The notes beneath the pieces are model-generated. The model saw only the letters and a list, made by a program, of their open reading frames with translations, was not told the DNA's origin and made no database searches. Below, in pieces: positions 51,899 to 61,739 of a stretch of 64,000 nucleotides of DNA. The DNA is taken from positions 1,084,574 through 1,148,573 of the forward strand of contig VZQC01001015.1 in assembly GCA_009823505.1 (NCBI GenBank). Direction: 5' to 3'. The stretch's first letter is position 1; each line of letters opens with the position of its first letter. The stretch is from Rhizomys pruinosus. Its lineage: Eukaryota > Chordata > Mammalia > Rodentia > Spalacidae. The position numbers and the translations under genes are program-made.

Positions 51899-52376
51899 TG
51901 CCTGGCGGGTTGGTATTGCATCATACAGGGTCCAGTGCAAGGTAAGGACCAATTGAGTCTTGTCTGCTCCCCCCAGCCTCCTGCGAGGACTTGCTGAACA
52001 CTATTTGTAGGTTGTCCGAGGGAGGAAGGTTTCTGGTCTATTTGAGATTGGGATGTCTGTAAGTCCTGTAGCCAAAGTGGTGTAGTGTTCTTCAGCACAG
52101 GCTTATGTAGTTATGGTAGGTAACCAAGAACAGGGTCAATAGCCTGTGCTTATTTTGAAGGTCTGGGGGCTTTCCCCTATGTGATGACAATTTTTTTTAA
52201 TTTCTGGGAAAGATAATTGAAGATGGCACGTTAGCTGTGTAGGTCGGAGATTCAAATTCAGATGCCTAGAACATGAGGCTGACAGTGTAAGGCAGCAGTG
52301 AGTGGGAGAGAATAGGGACAGAGAAAGTCCATAAGGCCTGTAATACCCTGACAGCTACTCAGTAGTAGCTAACTAN
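51899..52376. other. Unique DNA ending at N
   Basis: No feature recognised; single N at 52,376. Confidence 0.5.
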
Positions 52377-52515
52377 TTTGTTTGTTTGTTTGTTTGTTTA
52401 TTTTGGTCTTTTCCGGGCCAGGTCTTCTTGAAGCCCTAGCTGTCCCGGCATTGGCTATGTAGAGACCTTCTGATTGCTGGGATTAAAAGGCGTGAGCCAC
52501 CACACCCAGCTCTTG
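52377..52515 (-). mobile_element. B1 SINE with (TTTG)n
   Basis: TTTG units 52,377-52,397 then GGTCTTTTCCGGGCCAGGTC ... GAGCCACCACACCCAGC, with an internal deletion. Confidence 0.88.
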
Positions 52516-53058
52516 GAGGAGTTCTCTTAATAGGACTTCAGGGCTGAGAAGGAAGGAAAATGCCCCATTTCAAAGATTAACAAACTGGTTTAGAAGAGAC
52601 AAAATCAGTCCTACTGATTTCCAGGGCTGCAGGCAGAGAGCTCTGTCTTCTAGTGCCACTGATCCAATAGATTTGTATATTCTCTTTGGAACGGGACACT
52701 TGGGTGCCTCTGGATTTTGCTTTTGCATTAAACATGTGTTTTTAACTCGTGGAATCCACGAGGAAAGCTCCTGCAGGTTTTCACCCTCTATCTTGAAGTT
52801 CTGGGTCCTTCTCCCCCCAACTCCCTCACAATTGGAATGTCCCCATTGGAAAAGGAAGTTGTGTAGATTATGGGTTTACTATAAAATGGCTTCTTTTTCT
52901 CTCCTGGAGTGCATTCTAATATTATTTATTATTATTATATTATTATTATTCCAACATCCCCTCCACCCCAAATCTAAAATTCATTTATTGTCATCCATTA
53001 ATATCTTATGAATGACCCCCACTGAGTTTTAATTTCCTTTGTGTATGTAGCTGTGCGT
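52516..53058. other. Unique DNA
   Basis: No gene; a short ATT-rich run at 52,921-52,951. Confidence 0.5.
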
Positions 53059-53059
53059 T

Positions 53060-53147
53060 TGATTTTACATTTTATTTTATTTTATTTTATTTTGGTCTTT
53101 TTGAGACGGGGTCTCCTTGTAGCCCCAGCTGGATTTTACATTTTAAA
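53060..53147 (-). mobile_element. B1 SINE, extreme 5' truncation
   Basis: GATTTTACATTTTA flanks both sides of a TTTTA tail complement and only ~38 bases of B1 3' end (GGTCTTTTTGAGACGGGGTC ... CCCAGCTG). Confidence 0.92.
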
Positions 53148-54267
53148 CAATAATATGATTATTTTTTTTTCTTTTTTCCCCCTGTCACTTAGGGGAAAAG
53201 TTGGTTTATTTGTTTTTTTCTTTAAAGTCTTACCGGTTTTTGTGTGTGTAACCCACCCAGTGGGTGGTTATTACTGACACTGTAGGAGCCACTCCGCTGT
53301 GTCTGATGACAAACACGGGCCACTGTTAGGGTTCTCTGGCTTAGAACACGCAAGGTAAACTTAGGTGGCAAATGAGGGTCTGGCCACATAAACGAAATGG
53401 ATTTTATAAAACATCTGGGAGGCTTGGACTTTTCAGCTGTAGTTTTACAATCCTTGGGAGGAGGAGAAGGTGGGGTTGAGGGGGGGGGCGGTGTTGTTAG
53501 GAGGAACTGGAGGAAAGCTGTTTTATTACTCAGCTAAAAGTCCCTGTGCTCTGCCCTCTTGCAGGGCTGGGCTGGGCAGCGCTCTACTGGACTGTCTTCT
53601 GGCCCAATTTCATTTTCAAACCATGTGAAAGAAAAACTTTGTTCTCTAGTGCAAGATCCTCTCCCTTGGTGGTGGCTAATCCCTCCTCTGGTGCCGGGAT
53701 TCCATAGGTCCCCTTTGTAGAACAGTAGCCATTTGAGGGGGAAGAAGTTGTCACCAACCATAGTCAGAGGCAAACATTTAAGGTCCTACAGGCCTTCATC
53801 CCAGGCTCTTCGGTTACTCCTGACAGTCCACTGGGGCAGATACTACGAATGTCTTCATTCTCAGAGGGGAAAATCTGAGGCCCAGCCCAGGGTCACACAG
53901 CTAAACTGCTCTGATCTAATGTTCTTTGCTGCCTGGAGCTATTCACTCGCCAGGCTGGGATTGGCTTGCTGACCTCTGTCCCAGAGACAAACTTTTTTTC
54001 TATTTTTTTTCCTTTTTCCTTAATCTCACAGACATGTTGGAAGTCAGGGAGACTCAGCTCTTCAGACAGACTGAACATCGACTTGGAACCCTCTGGAAGG
54101 GGAAGATGTGAGACACTGATAATGTTCCCCTTTAATTAGATCGAATTCATATACAGTTGCTCCTTCCCAGTGGGTCAGCAGCACATGTCTTATCTAAGAG
54201 CAAGTGCAGGATGGTTCTCAACACATTAACTTCTTTGAGTCCATTTTGAATGTTTATAAAACACAAA
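53148..54267. other. Low-SINE unique DNA with a MIR
   Basis: 1.1 kb without rodent SINEs. A G run lies at 53,481-53,489. No coding exon recognised. Confidence 0.5.
53820..53965 (+). mobile_element. MIR SINE
   Basis: GAGGGGAAAATCTGAGGCCC, AGGGTCACACAGCTAAACTG and TTCTTTGCTGCC preserve the conserved MIR core, an ancient mammalian tRNA-derived SINE. Confidence 0.8.
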
Positions 54268-54478
54268 CTGGAGGCTGAGGAAGTAGCTCTGTTGGTAGAG
54301 AGCTTGTCTAGCACAGAAGAAGCTCGAGACACTTCCTAAACCACGTATGGTGGCACATACCTGGAATCTCAGCACTTTGGAGAAGGCCATCCTCAGCTAC
54401 ATAGTGAGTTTAAGGTAAGCCTGGACTAAGACCCTGTCTCAACAAAACAAAACAAAACAAAACAAAACAAAACAGAAA
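54268..54478 (+). mobile_element. B4 SINE with (AAAAC)n tail
   Basis: ID head GGCTGAGGAAGTAGCTCTGT ... CTTGTCTAGCACAGAAG, B1-like body GTATGGTGGCACATACCTGG, six AAAAC units. Confidence 0.8.
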
Positions 54479-54512
54479 AACCTAAGAATAAGATGCTTTT
54501 TAAAATTTGTGA

Positions 54513-54805
54513 GGGGTGTGGTGGCGTACGCCTTTAATCCTAGCACTTGGGAGGCAGAGACAGGCAGATCTTTGTGAGTTCAAGGGTCTCCCTGTAGCCC
54601 CAGTTAAGAGTGCCGACTGCTCTTACAGAGGACCTGGGTTCGATCCCCAGCACCCACATGGCGGCTGAGAACATCTGTAACTCTAATTCCAGGAGAACTC
54701 CAGTTCCAGGGGAATCCAACACCCTCTTCTGACCTCTGCGGTGTTGCACGACACGGGTGCACAAACCTACATGCAGACAGTACATTCATACACATACAAA
54801 AAAAA
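54513..54805 (+). mobile_element. B1-B1(antisense)-B2 mosaic SINE
   Basis: B1 5' half (54,513-54,583, GGTGTGGTGGCGTACGCC ... TTTGTGAGTTCAAG), then ~19 bases of antisense B1 3' end (GGTCTCCCTGTAGCCCCA), then a long-form B2 lacking its first ~20 bases (from GTTAAGAGTGCCGACTGC) with tail. Confidence 0.82.
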
Positions 54806-54978
54806 TTGTCTTATTTACTTATTTTATTTATACATATGTTTGAGGTGGTATATATACATGCATGTGTATGTGTAATCCCCAAGTGCTGGGATTAAAGGCG
54901 CACGCCCGCCCAGCGGAATCAAACTTCTACAAGAGCAACCAGTGCTCTTAACTGCAGAGCCAACTCTCCAGCCGCTTC
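54806..54978 (-). mobile_element. B2 with embedded B1 5' segment
   Basis: Antisense B2 3' remnant and head (GAGCAACCAGTGCTCTTAAC ... CTCTCCAGCC) bracket an antisense B1 head (CCAAGTGCTGGGATTAAAGG ... GCCCGCCCAGC). Confidence 0.65.
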
Positions 54979-55034
54979 TCACACATTTTCAACATACAAG
55001 AAATATGTTTCAGTCTTTAAGTATCTGGAATATG

Positions 55035-55540
55035 CTAACTACGTCATTTTATTATTTTTTTTAATGTTTTTAATTTTTTAATTTATTTTTATGTGTATGA
55101 ATGTACTGTCTGCATGTGGGTCTGTGCACCCGTGTCGTGCAATGCCGGGGAGGTCAGAAGAGACAGGGGTGCACAAACCTACATGCAGACAGCACATTCA
55201 TACACATAAAGAATAAATTTTTTAAAAAAGATAAAATAAATCTCTTTTTTTATTTTTTTATTTTTGTATGTGTATGAATGTACTGTCTGCATGTAGGTGT
55301 GTGCACCCCTGTCGTGCAATACCACGGAGGTCAGAAGAAGGTCTCGGATTCCCCTGGAACTGGAGTTGAAGACGGTTCTCAGCCGCCATGTCAGAAGAGG
55401 GTCTCGGATTCCCCTGGAACTTGAGTTGAAGACGGTTCTCAGCCGCCATGTGAGTGCTGGGGATCGAACCCAGGTCCTCTGCAAGAGCAGTCGGTGCTCT
55501 TAACCGCTAGGCTATCTCTCCAGCCCCTAACTACGTCATT
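55035..55540 (-). mobile_element. B2 foldback composite in one target-site duplication
   Basis: CTAACTACGTCATT at 55,035-55,048 and 55,527-55,540 flanks, left to right: antisense B2 3' half (55,082-55,163), sense B2 3' half with A-rich tail (55,164-55,240), and a full antisense B2 (55,243-55,526) with an internal 60-bp tandem duplication (55,331/55,391). Confidence 0.88.
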
Positions 55541-55559
55541 AAAAAAAAACTTTTTTAAA

Positions 55560-55712
55560 GCCGGGCATGGTGGCGCATGCCTTTAATCCCAGCACTTGGA
55601 AGGCAGAGGCAGGTGGATCTCTAGGAGTTCAAGGCCAGCCTGGTCTACAAAGTGAGTGCCAGAGCTACAGGGAGACCCTGTCTCAAAAAGACCAAAAAAA
55701 AAAAAAAATCCC
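55560..55712 (+). mobile_element. B1 SINE
   Basis: GCCGGGCATGGTGGCGCATG to CAAAAAGACC and poly(A); ~15 bases missing before GAGCTACAGGGAGACC. Confidence 0.95.
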
Positions 55713-55974
55713 CTTTTTTTCTAGGTCATGTTCTGAACTACATCACTTTTTATGAAATGAGGTTGGATGCTCACCAACTAAGCCACAAGGAGAAAAACAT
55801 CTCTCATTCTTTCATGGAGACTTGACAAGTCTTCAGAGTGTCCTAGTACTAAATACAAATATAAATACAAATAATAGTGAAAGGATCTGTCTTTTACATT
55901 GATACATATGCTTTTGTGTCCCCTCTTTTAAAATTTTTTTCATCCTTTTCTTCCTCCTTCTTTTGTCTGTTTTG

Positions 55975-56195
55975 TTTTTATTGTTCTGTGGTGCTGGGGA
56001 TAAACCCAGGACCTTCCTTATAAGAGACAAGCTCTCTGCCACTAAGCTACTTCCCAGCTCCTCTTTGTGTGCATGTGAACTTTTCTCACATATTCACTAT
56101 GGAACCCTGGCTGTCCTGGAACTCATAGAGACCTTCCTGCTTCTGCCTCCTGAGTGCTGGAATTAAAGGTGTGCCCTACCATGACAGACCCTAGG
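55975..56195 (-). mobile_element. ID and B1-like SINEs, old
   Basis: Antisense ID (GGTGCTGGGGATAAACCCAG to AAGCTACTTCCCAGC) then antisense B1-like (GGCTGTCCTGGAACTCATAG to GGTGTGCCCTACCATG). 55,713-55,974 is unique. Confidence 0.78.
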
Positions 56196-56430
56196 ATCAA
56201 TTAATTAGAGAGGGAAAAAACAAATCCGTGAGACACAACAAAAGTTCAGACTTATGTAAGTCACTAAAATCCATCTTTTTATTTCATAGTGGCTGATCAT
56301 CAAAGATCACCGAAGATCCAGGGCAGATGTTTAGAAGTCTAGTGCAGCAAAACTTTCTATTCTGTGAGTCAAAAAAGACCTGAAGTTTCCCTACTCAAAG
56401 TGAACTCAGTATAAACCCAAGACTTTTCCT
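56196..56430. other. Unique DNA
   Basis: Nothing recognised. Confidence 0.5.
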
Positions 56431-56560
56431 AGCTGGGTGTGGTGGCACACACCCTTAATCCCAGAACTCTGGAGGAACAGGCAGCCAGATCGCTATGAGT
56501 TCCAGGTCAGCCTGGGCTACATAGTGGGTTCCAGGCTGTAGAACCAAAAAAATAAAAAAC
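56431..56560 (+). mobile_element. B1 SINE
   Basis: GCTGGGTGTGGTGGCACACA to GGGTTCCAGGCTGTAG. Confidence 0.85.
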
Positions 56561-56589
56561 TGTTTCTAATTTTTTTCTTTCCTAATGAT

Positions 56590-56815
56590 TATGAGTGCAT
56601 GGTTTTATGATTGTGAGGGGGCAGAACTCACGTGCGTGGCTCTGGAGCAGCAGAGGTCAGTATGGTGGCAGTTCTTTCCTTCCTTTACCCACTGAACCAT
56701 CTCAGTGCAGCCCTAGTTTTCTGGTGTCTGAAGGCACTTGTACTCATGGAGCATACACACAGACACAGAAACACACAGACACATACGCACACACACACTC
56801 ACACATGTGCGAAAA
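56590..56815 (-). mobile_element. B3-like SINE remnant and (CA)n
   Basis: CAGCAGAGGTCAGTATGGTG, TTTACCCACTGAACCATCTC; a CA/CACAGA-rich tract at 56,753-56,812. Confidence 0.55.
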
Positions 56816-56831
56816 TACAAAAAAAAACAAA

Positions 56832-56998
56832 CGCTGGGCGTGGTGGCCCACACCTTTAATCCTAGCACTTGGGAGGTAGAGGCAGGCGGATCTTTGTGAG
56901 TTCAAGGCCAGCCTGGTCTACGGACTGAGTTCCAGGACAGCTGGGGCTACAGGGAGACCCTGTCTCGAAAAGACCAAAACAAAAATAAATAAATAAAA
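56832..56998 (+). mobile_element. B1 SINE
   Basis: GCTGGGCGTGGTGGCCCACA to CTCGAAAAGACC and AAAT tail. Confidence 0.96.
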
Positions 56999-57045
56999 TT
57001 TTTTAAAGATTAAAAAAAAAAAAACTAACAACAACAAAAGAGTTC

Positions 57046-57297
57046 CAGGGCTGGAGAGATGGCTCAGAACTTGAGTACTGGTTGCTATTGCAGAGGACCT
57101 GGGTTCAATTCCCAGCACCCACATGGCAGCTAACAACCATCTGTAACTCCAGTTTCAGGGTCTTCTATCCTCTGAGGACATTGCATGACACAGGTGCACT
57201 TACATTCATGCAGGCAATACACTCATAACACAGGTGCACTTACATACATGCAGGCAATACACTCAAACACATAAAATAAGAATAGTAAATAAATTTT
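57046..57297 (+). mobile_element. B2 SINE with 40-bp internal duplication
   Basis: GGGCTGGAGAGATGGCTCAG to ATAAAATAAGAATAG; ACACAGGTGCACTTACAT ... CAATACACTCA occurs twice, at 57,188 and 57,228. Confidence 0.93.
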
Positions 57298-57450
57298 TTT
57301 TTGGTCTTTTTGAGGCAAGATCCCCTTTTAGCCCCAGCTGTCCTGGAATTCAATATGTAGACCAGGCAGGATGGCTTTGAACTCACAGAGATCTGCCTGC
57401 CTCTGCCTCCCAAGTGCTGGGACTAAAGGCATGCACCACCATGCCCGGAA
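57298..57450 (-). mobile_element. B1 SINE
   Basis: TTTTTGGTCTTTTTGAGGCA to GCATGCACCACCATGCCCGG. Confidence 0.94.
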
Positions 57451-57480
57451 AAAAAATTTTTTTTTTTTTTAAGGAAAACA

Positions 57481-57692
57481 GGGGCTGGAGAGATGGCTCA
57501 GAGGTTAAGAGCAGTAGCTGCTCTTGCAGAGGACCCAGTTTCTATTCCAGCACCCACATGGCAGCTAACAGTCATCTGTAATTCCAGTTCCAGGGGACTC
57601 AATGACCTCCTCTGACCTCTGAGGGTATTGCATGACACAGGTACATTTAACATACATGCAGGCAATACACTCATACACTAAAATAATAAAGT
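57481..57692 (+). mobile_element. B2 SINE
   Basis: GGGGCTGGAGAGATGGCTCA to CACTAAAATAATAAAG. Confidence 0.93.
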
Positions 57693-57693
57693 G

Positions 57694-57932
57694 TTGGGAC
57701 AGGGTCTCCCTATATCCCCAGCTGGCCTGGAACTTACTCTGTAGACCAGGCTGGCCTTGAACTAACAGAGATCCGCCTGCCTCTGTTTCCAGGGTGCTAG
57801 GATTAAATGTATGCACCAGCATGCCCAGCTTAAAGACAGTTCTTAGCTGCCATGTAGGTGCTAGGAATTGAACCCAGGTACTCTGCAAGAGCAATCAGAG
57901 CTCTTAACTGCTGACATCTCTCCAGCTCCAAT
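57694..57932 (-). mobile_element. B2-B1 composite SINE, copy 2
   Basis: Sense reading: B2 head GGAGCTGGAGAGATGTCAGC ... AAGAACTGTCTTTAA joined at 57,829/57,830 to a B1 starting GCTGGGCATGCTGGTGC and ending CCCTGTCCC. The junction falls at the same B2 and B1 positions as in the composite at 24.7-24.95 kb. AATAAAGT occurs at both ends but no long A tail remains. Confidence 0.8.
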
Positions 57933-58029
57933 AAAGTATTTTTTTTCTCTTTTTTTTTTTTTAAATACTTAATGCAAAAATTTTATTCAGGAATAACAAT
58001 GAGCCTAGGAAAGTATTTTTTACTCCAAC

Positions 58030-58255
58030 TTTTTTTTTTTTAACATGTGTATGAATGTACTGTCTACATGTAGGTTTGTGCACCCGTGTTGTGCAATGCC
58101 GTGGAGGTCAGAAGAGGGCGTCGGATTCCCCTGGAACTGGAGTTAAAGACGGTTCTCAGCAGCCATGTGGGTGCTGGGGATCGAACCCCCGTCCTCTGCA
58201 AGAGCAGTCAGCGCTCTTAACCGTTAGGCCATCTCTCCAGACCCGGAATAAAGTA
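58030..58255 (-). mobile_element. B2 SINE, short form
   Basis: ATGTGTATGAATGTACTGTC to GGCCATCTCTCCAGACCC; AAAGTATTTTT repeats flank it. Confidence 0.95.
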
Positions 58256-58273
58256 TTTTTTTAAAAAAAGGAA

Positions 58274-58312
58274 AATAAGCTGGGTGTGGTGGTGGCACAC
58301 TGTACTCTACAG
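58274..58312 (+). mobile_element. B1 head fragment
   Basis: GCTGGGTGTGGTGGTGGCAC only, about 25 bases. Confidence 0.6.
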
Positions 58313-58327
58313 CTATTATGTTCAATA

Positions 58328-58523
58328 AAAATTTTAAAAAGTGCCGGGCGTGGTGGCGCATGCCTTTAATCCTAGCACTTGGGAGGCAGAGGCAGGCGGA
58401 TCTTTGTGAGTTCAAGGCCAGCCTGGTCTACAGAGCGAGTTCCAGGCCAGCTGGGGCTATAGGGAGACCCTGTCTCAAAAAGACAAAATAAAAAAAAACA
58501 AAAAAAAAAAATTTTAAAAAGTC
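58328..58523 (+). mobile_element. B1 SINE, young
   Basis: AAAATTTTAAAAAGT flanks GCCGGGCGTGGTGGCGCATG ... CAAAAAGAC and poly(A). Confidence 0.97.
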
Positions 58524-58539
58524 TACTGAACTCTCTTTT

Positions 58540-58782
58540 TTTTTTATATTTATTTTTTATTTTATGTGTATGAATGTACTGTCTGCATGTAGGTTTGTGC
58601 ACCTGTGTTGTGCAATGCCTCGGAGGTCAGAAGAGGGTGTCGGAGTCCCCTGGAACTGGAGTTCTCCTGGAATTGGAGTTATAGATGGTTCTCAGTTGCC
58701 ATGTGGGTGCTGGGGATCGAACCTGGGTCCTCTGCAAGAGCAGTCGGCGCTCTTAACCGCTAGGCCATCTCTCCAGCCCTAC
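58540..58782 (-). mobile_element. B2 SINE, long form
   Basis: ATGTGTATGAATGTACTGTC to GGCCATCTCTCCAGCC; CTCTCTTTTT flanks both sides. Confidence 0.97.
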
Positions 58783-58799
58783 CTCTCTTTTTAAAAATA

Positions 58800-59573
58800 T
58801 TTTGTTTTGGGCCCTTGAAGAATGAACTGGAGCCGGCACCCCACATGGCGGCTGAGAAACTCCTTTTATACCTCCAGTTGCAGAGGATCCGACACCCTCT
58901 TAGCTGACCTCCACGGCCAGTGCACAACACGGGTGCACAGACCTTCCGCATGCAGACAGTAACGTTACATTACAAAATAGAAAAAAAATGAAGCCAGGCG
59001 TTGGAGTGCAATATGTAGCCTTTAAATCCTAGCACTCTTGGAGCACAGAGCGGGCAGAAGCAGGTGGATCTGTTGTAGTTTCAATAGGCCAGACCTGCGT
59101 CACAGAGTGAGTTTCCAAGGACAGCTGGGCTACACAGGGAGACCCTGTCCTCGAAAAAAGACAAAAAAAAAAAAAAAGAAAAAAAAGAAAAAGAAAAAAT
59201 AAAAAAATGGTTTGTTATTGGTAGGGCAAGATGTCCTGTTTTAAAAAAATTAATAATATCCCAACCACATCAAGGAGGCAGATGCCAGGCCATATCTCCT
59301 GTGAGTTTAAAAAAAGGCCCAGCCTAGTCCACAATAAGTGAGTTTCCAGACCAGACATTGAGGGCCTAGAGGAACAAAAAACCGCTCTGGTCCAGTAAAA
59401 ATGACAAAAACATAGCCCGATGTGGTGGCGCACAATGGCCTTTGGTCCTACAAATTGGGAGGCAGAAGCAGGCGCATCTTGATGAGTTCACAAGGCCCCC
59501 CTTCTTGGGCCCTACAAAGTGAGTTCCAGGACAGCCAGAGCCCTAAACTAAAGGAGAACCCTGTCTCAAAAAG

Positions 59574-59604
<31 letters not shown>

Positions 59605-59999
59605 AGTTTGTGGGCTGGAGAGATAGCCCCTTAGCAGTTGAAGAGCCCCACTGTCTGCTCATTGCAGAGGACCTGGGTTTTCAATCCCCAGCACCCCACA
59701 ATGGCCCGGCTGAAGAACCGTCTGTTAAAACCGTTCTGTAACGTCCCCAATTCACCTTCCAGAGAACTCTCCAGCTTCCAGGGGAATCCGAGACTCTCTT
59801 CTGGCCTCCACGGCATTGCACGAATTTTTTCATGACACGGGTGCACAACCTACATGCATTGACCCCAGTTAACATAAATAACAACACACAATACAAAAAA
59901 TAAATAATAAAATTTTTTTTTAAAAAATTTGAAAAAAAGAATAGAAAATTCAGCAAGGATACTTGAGTTTTAAGAGAATATAAATTTAGTAGGAGAATN
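58800..59999 (+). mobile_element. Indel-rich SINE cluster ending at N
   Basis: Sense copies: B2 remnant (58,835-58,990), B1 (58,993-59,175), B1 (59,260-59,400), B1 (59,415-59,575), B2 (59,608-59,920). Each has many spurious-looking insertions (TTTAAATCCTAGCACTCTTGG for TTTAATCCTAGCACTTGG). A single N at 59,999 closes the stretch. Confidence 0.82.
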
Positions 60000-60029
60000 A
60001 AAAAAAAAAAAAAAAAAAAAAAGGTTGTT

Positions 60030-60178
60030 CATGACAGGCATGGTGGCATATGCCTTTGAAGCCAGCATGCAGGAGGCAGAGGCAGACAGGTCTCTGTGAG
60101 TTGGAGGTCGTCCTGGTCTACATAGGGAGTTCCAGGCTAACCAGGGCTACATAGTGAGACCTTGTCTCTGGGAAAAAA
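60030..60178 (+). mobile_element. B1 SINE
   Basis: GACAGGCATGGTGGCATATG to GACCTTGTCTCTGGGAAAAA. Confidence 0.9.
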
Positions 60179-60184
60179 AAAAAA

Positions 60185-60420
60185 TGTCCATGGAACTGAG
60201 ACCACTAGAGAGATTAGAAAAACAAACTACGTGAAAGACAGGACAGAGGGGAGCCAGCAGACAAACAGAAGTTAGAAAAAGGAAGGGCTTTCTAACCAAA
60301 GGGAACAGGATATGCAAAGACCCTGGGGCGTGAAGGAACCAAAGGGAGACTGTGAAGACAGAAGAACTGTAGCAGAGGAACAAAGCAGGGGAAGCTGCAG
60401 ATGAGGGGGGGAAGGGGGGG
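60185..60420 (+). mobile_element. Ancient mammalian repeat remnant
   Basis: GAAGGGCTTTCTAACCAAAG, AACAGGATATGCAAAGACCC and GGGGCGTGAAGG resemble the old repeat at 26.46 kb. G-rich low complexity follows. Confidence 0.45.
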
Positions 60421-60611
60421 AAGCAGGGAATGAAGCCGTTTTGCTACTGTTTGGTACAGTTTTTTGTGTTCTTTCTCCTTTGCCTGATTCTTAGCTTTCT
60501 TCCTAGAGGGTATTCATCTTTCAGATGGTTCACTTCCTCTTACTGAATCGCGGAGGGCACATTTGTACTGCGTCAGTCATTACTAATGGGATGTGTTTGC
60601 CTTTTTCTTCC
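60421..60611. other. Unique DNA
   Basis: Nothing recognised. Confidence 0.5.
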
Positions 60612-60985
60612 TTTTTGTATGTGTGTGCATGTATGTGTGTACATCCATATATGTTTGTATGTGTATGTGGGCATGTGCGTATATGTGTGTATGTGGTATA
60701 TGTGTGTGTTTGGTATGTGTGTATAGCATATATGGTTGTGTATCTATGTATACGTGTATGCATGTGTGTTTATGTGTGGTGTGTGTATTTATGTGTATAC
60801 GGGTGTGTATGTATATGTGTGTTTGTCTAGGTCTGTATAAGTAAGTATATGTATGCATGCATTTATGGGTGTCTGTATGTATGTGTCAGTGTGTATATTT
60901 ATGCTCATGTGTGTATATGTATGTCTCTGCGTGTTTATATGTGTGTGTGTGTTTATGTGTGTGTATATGTGCACATATGTGGAGA
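60612..60985 (+). repeat. TG/TATG-rich tract
   Basis: About 370 bases of imperfect TGTATG/TGTGTATA alternating purine-pyrimidine repeats. Cys/Val-rich and His/Thr-rich frames across it are artefacts. Confidence 0.93.
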
Positions 60986-61044
60986 CCAAAGATAAACCTT
61001 GGGTATCTTTTCTCAGGAGCTGCCAATCTTATCTACCTTTAATT

Positions 61045-61182
61045 TTTTGAGACAGGGTCTTCCTGTAGCCCCAGTTGGCGTGGAACTCAACATGTAGACC
61101 AGGCTGCCCTTGAATTCACAGAGATCCACCTGCCTCTACCTCCCAAGTGCTGGGATTAAAAATGTGTGCCACCATGCCTGGC
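61045..61182 (-). mobile_element. B1 SINE
   Basis: TTTTTTGAGACAGGGTCTTC to GTGTGCCACCATGCCTGG. Confidence 0.93.
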
Positions 61183-61189
61183 AAAAATT

Positions 61190-61408
61190 TTTTTGCTTTA
61201 TTTTTATGTGTAGCATGAATTGTGTGCATGTATGTAAGTACACCCGTTTTGTACAATGCCAACAGAGGACAGAAGAGGTCTCAGATCCCCTGGAACTGGA
61301 ATTATAGATGGTTGTTTGCCGCCATGTGGGTCCTCGGATTCAAAGCTGGGTCCTTTCCAAGGGCAGGGGCAGCCAGTGCTCTTAACTACTGAGTCATCTC
61401 TCAGCACC
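61190..61408 (-). mobile_element. B2 SINE
   Basis: TTTTTATGTGTAGCATGAAT to GAGTCATCTCTCAGC. Confidence 0.9.
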
Positions 61409-61409
61409 T

Positions 61410-61603
61410 AAAAATTTTATTTTTATTTATACATTTTGTTTGTTTTATTTATATATTTTTGTTTGTTTGTTGAGATAGGGTCTCACTATGTAAGTAGCTT
61501 GGAACTCACTATGTAGACCAAGCTGGCCTGTAACTCACAGAGATCCACCTGCCTTTGCTTCCTCAGTGCTAGTATTAAAGTCCTGTGCCACAACACCAGG
61601 CAA
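61410..61603 (-). mobile_element. B1 SINE with (TTTG)n/(TTTA)n
   Basis: TTGAGATAGGGTCTCACTAT to CTGTGCCACAACACCAGG. Confidence 0.88.
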
Positions 61604-61739
61604 AAATAACAAAAGAAAATTTTAAATAAAAAATTTCCCTCATGAAAAATAAACTTATATATAGCTAACTGCATGTGACATCCCATTGTGTTAGGAACGG
61701 GCCTCTAGGCAGAAATGACTCTTTAAGAACATGCTACGT

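Noticed and set aside
60525..60989. Cys/Val- and His/Thr-rich frames
   Set aside because: They are translations of a TG/TATG simple repeat.
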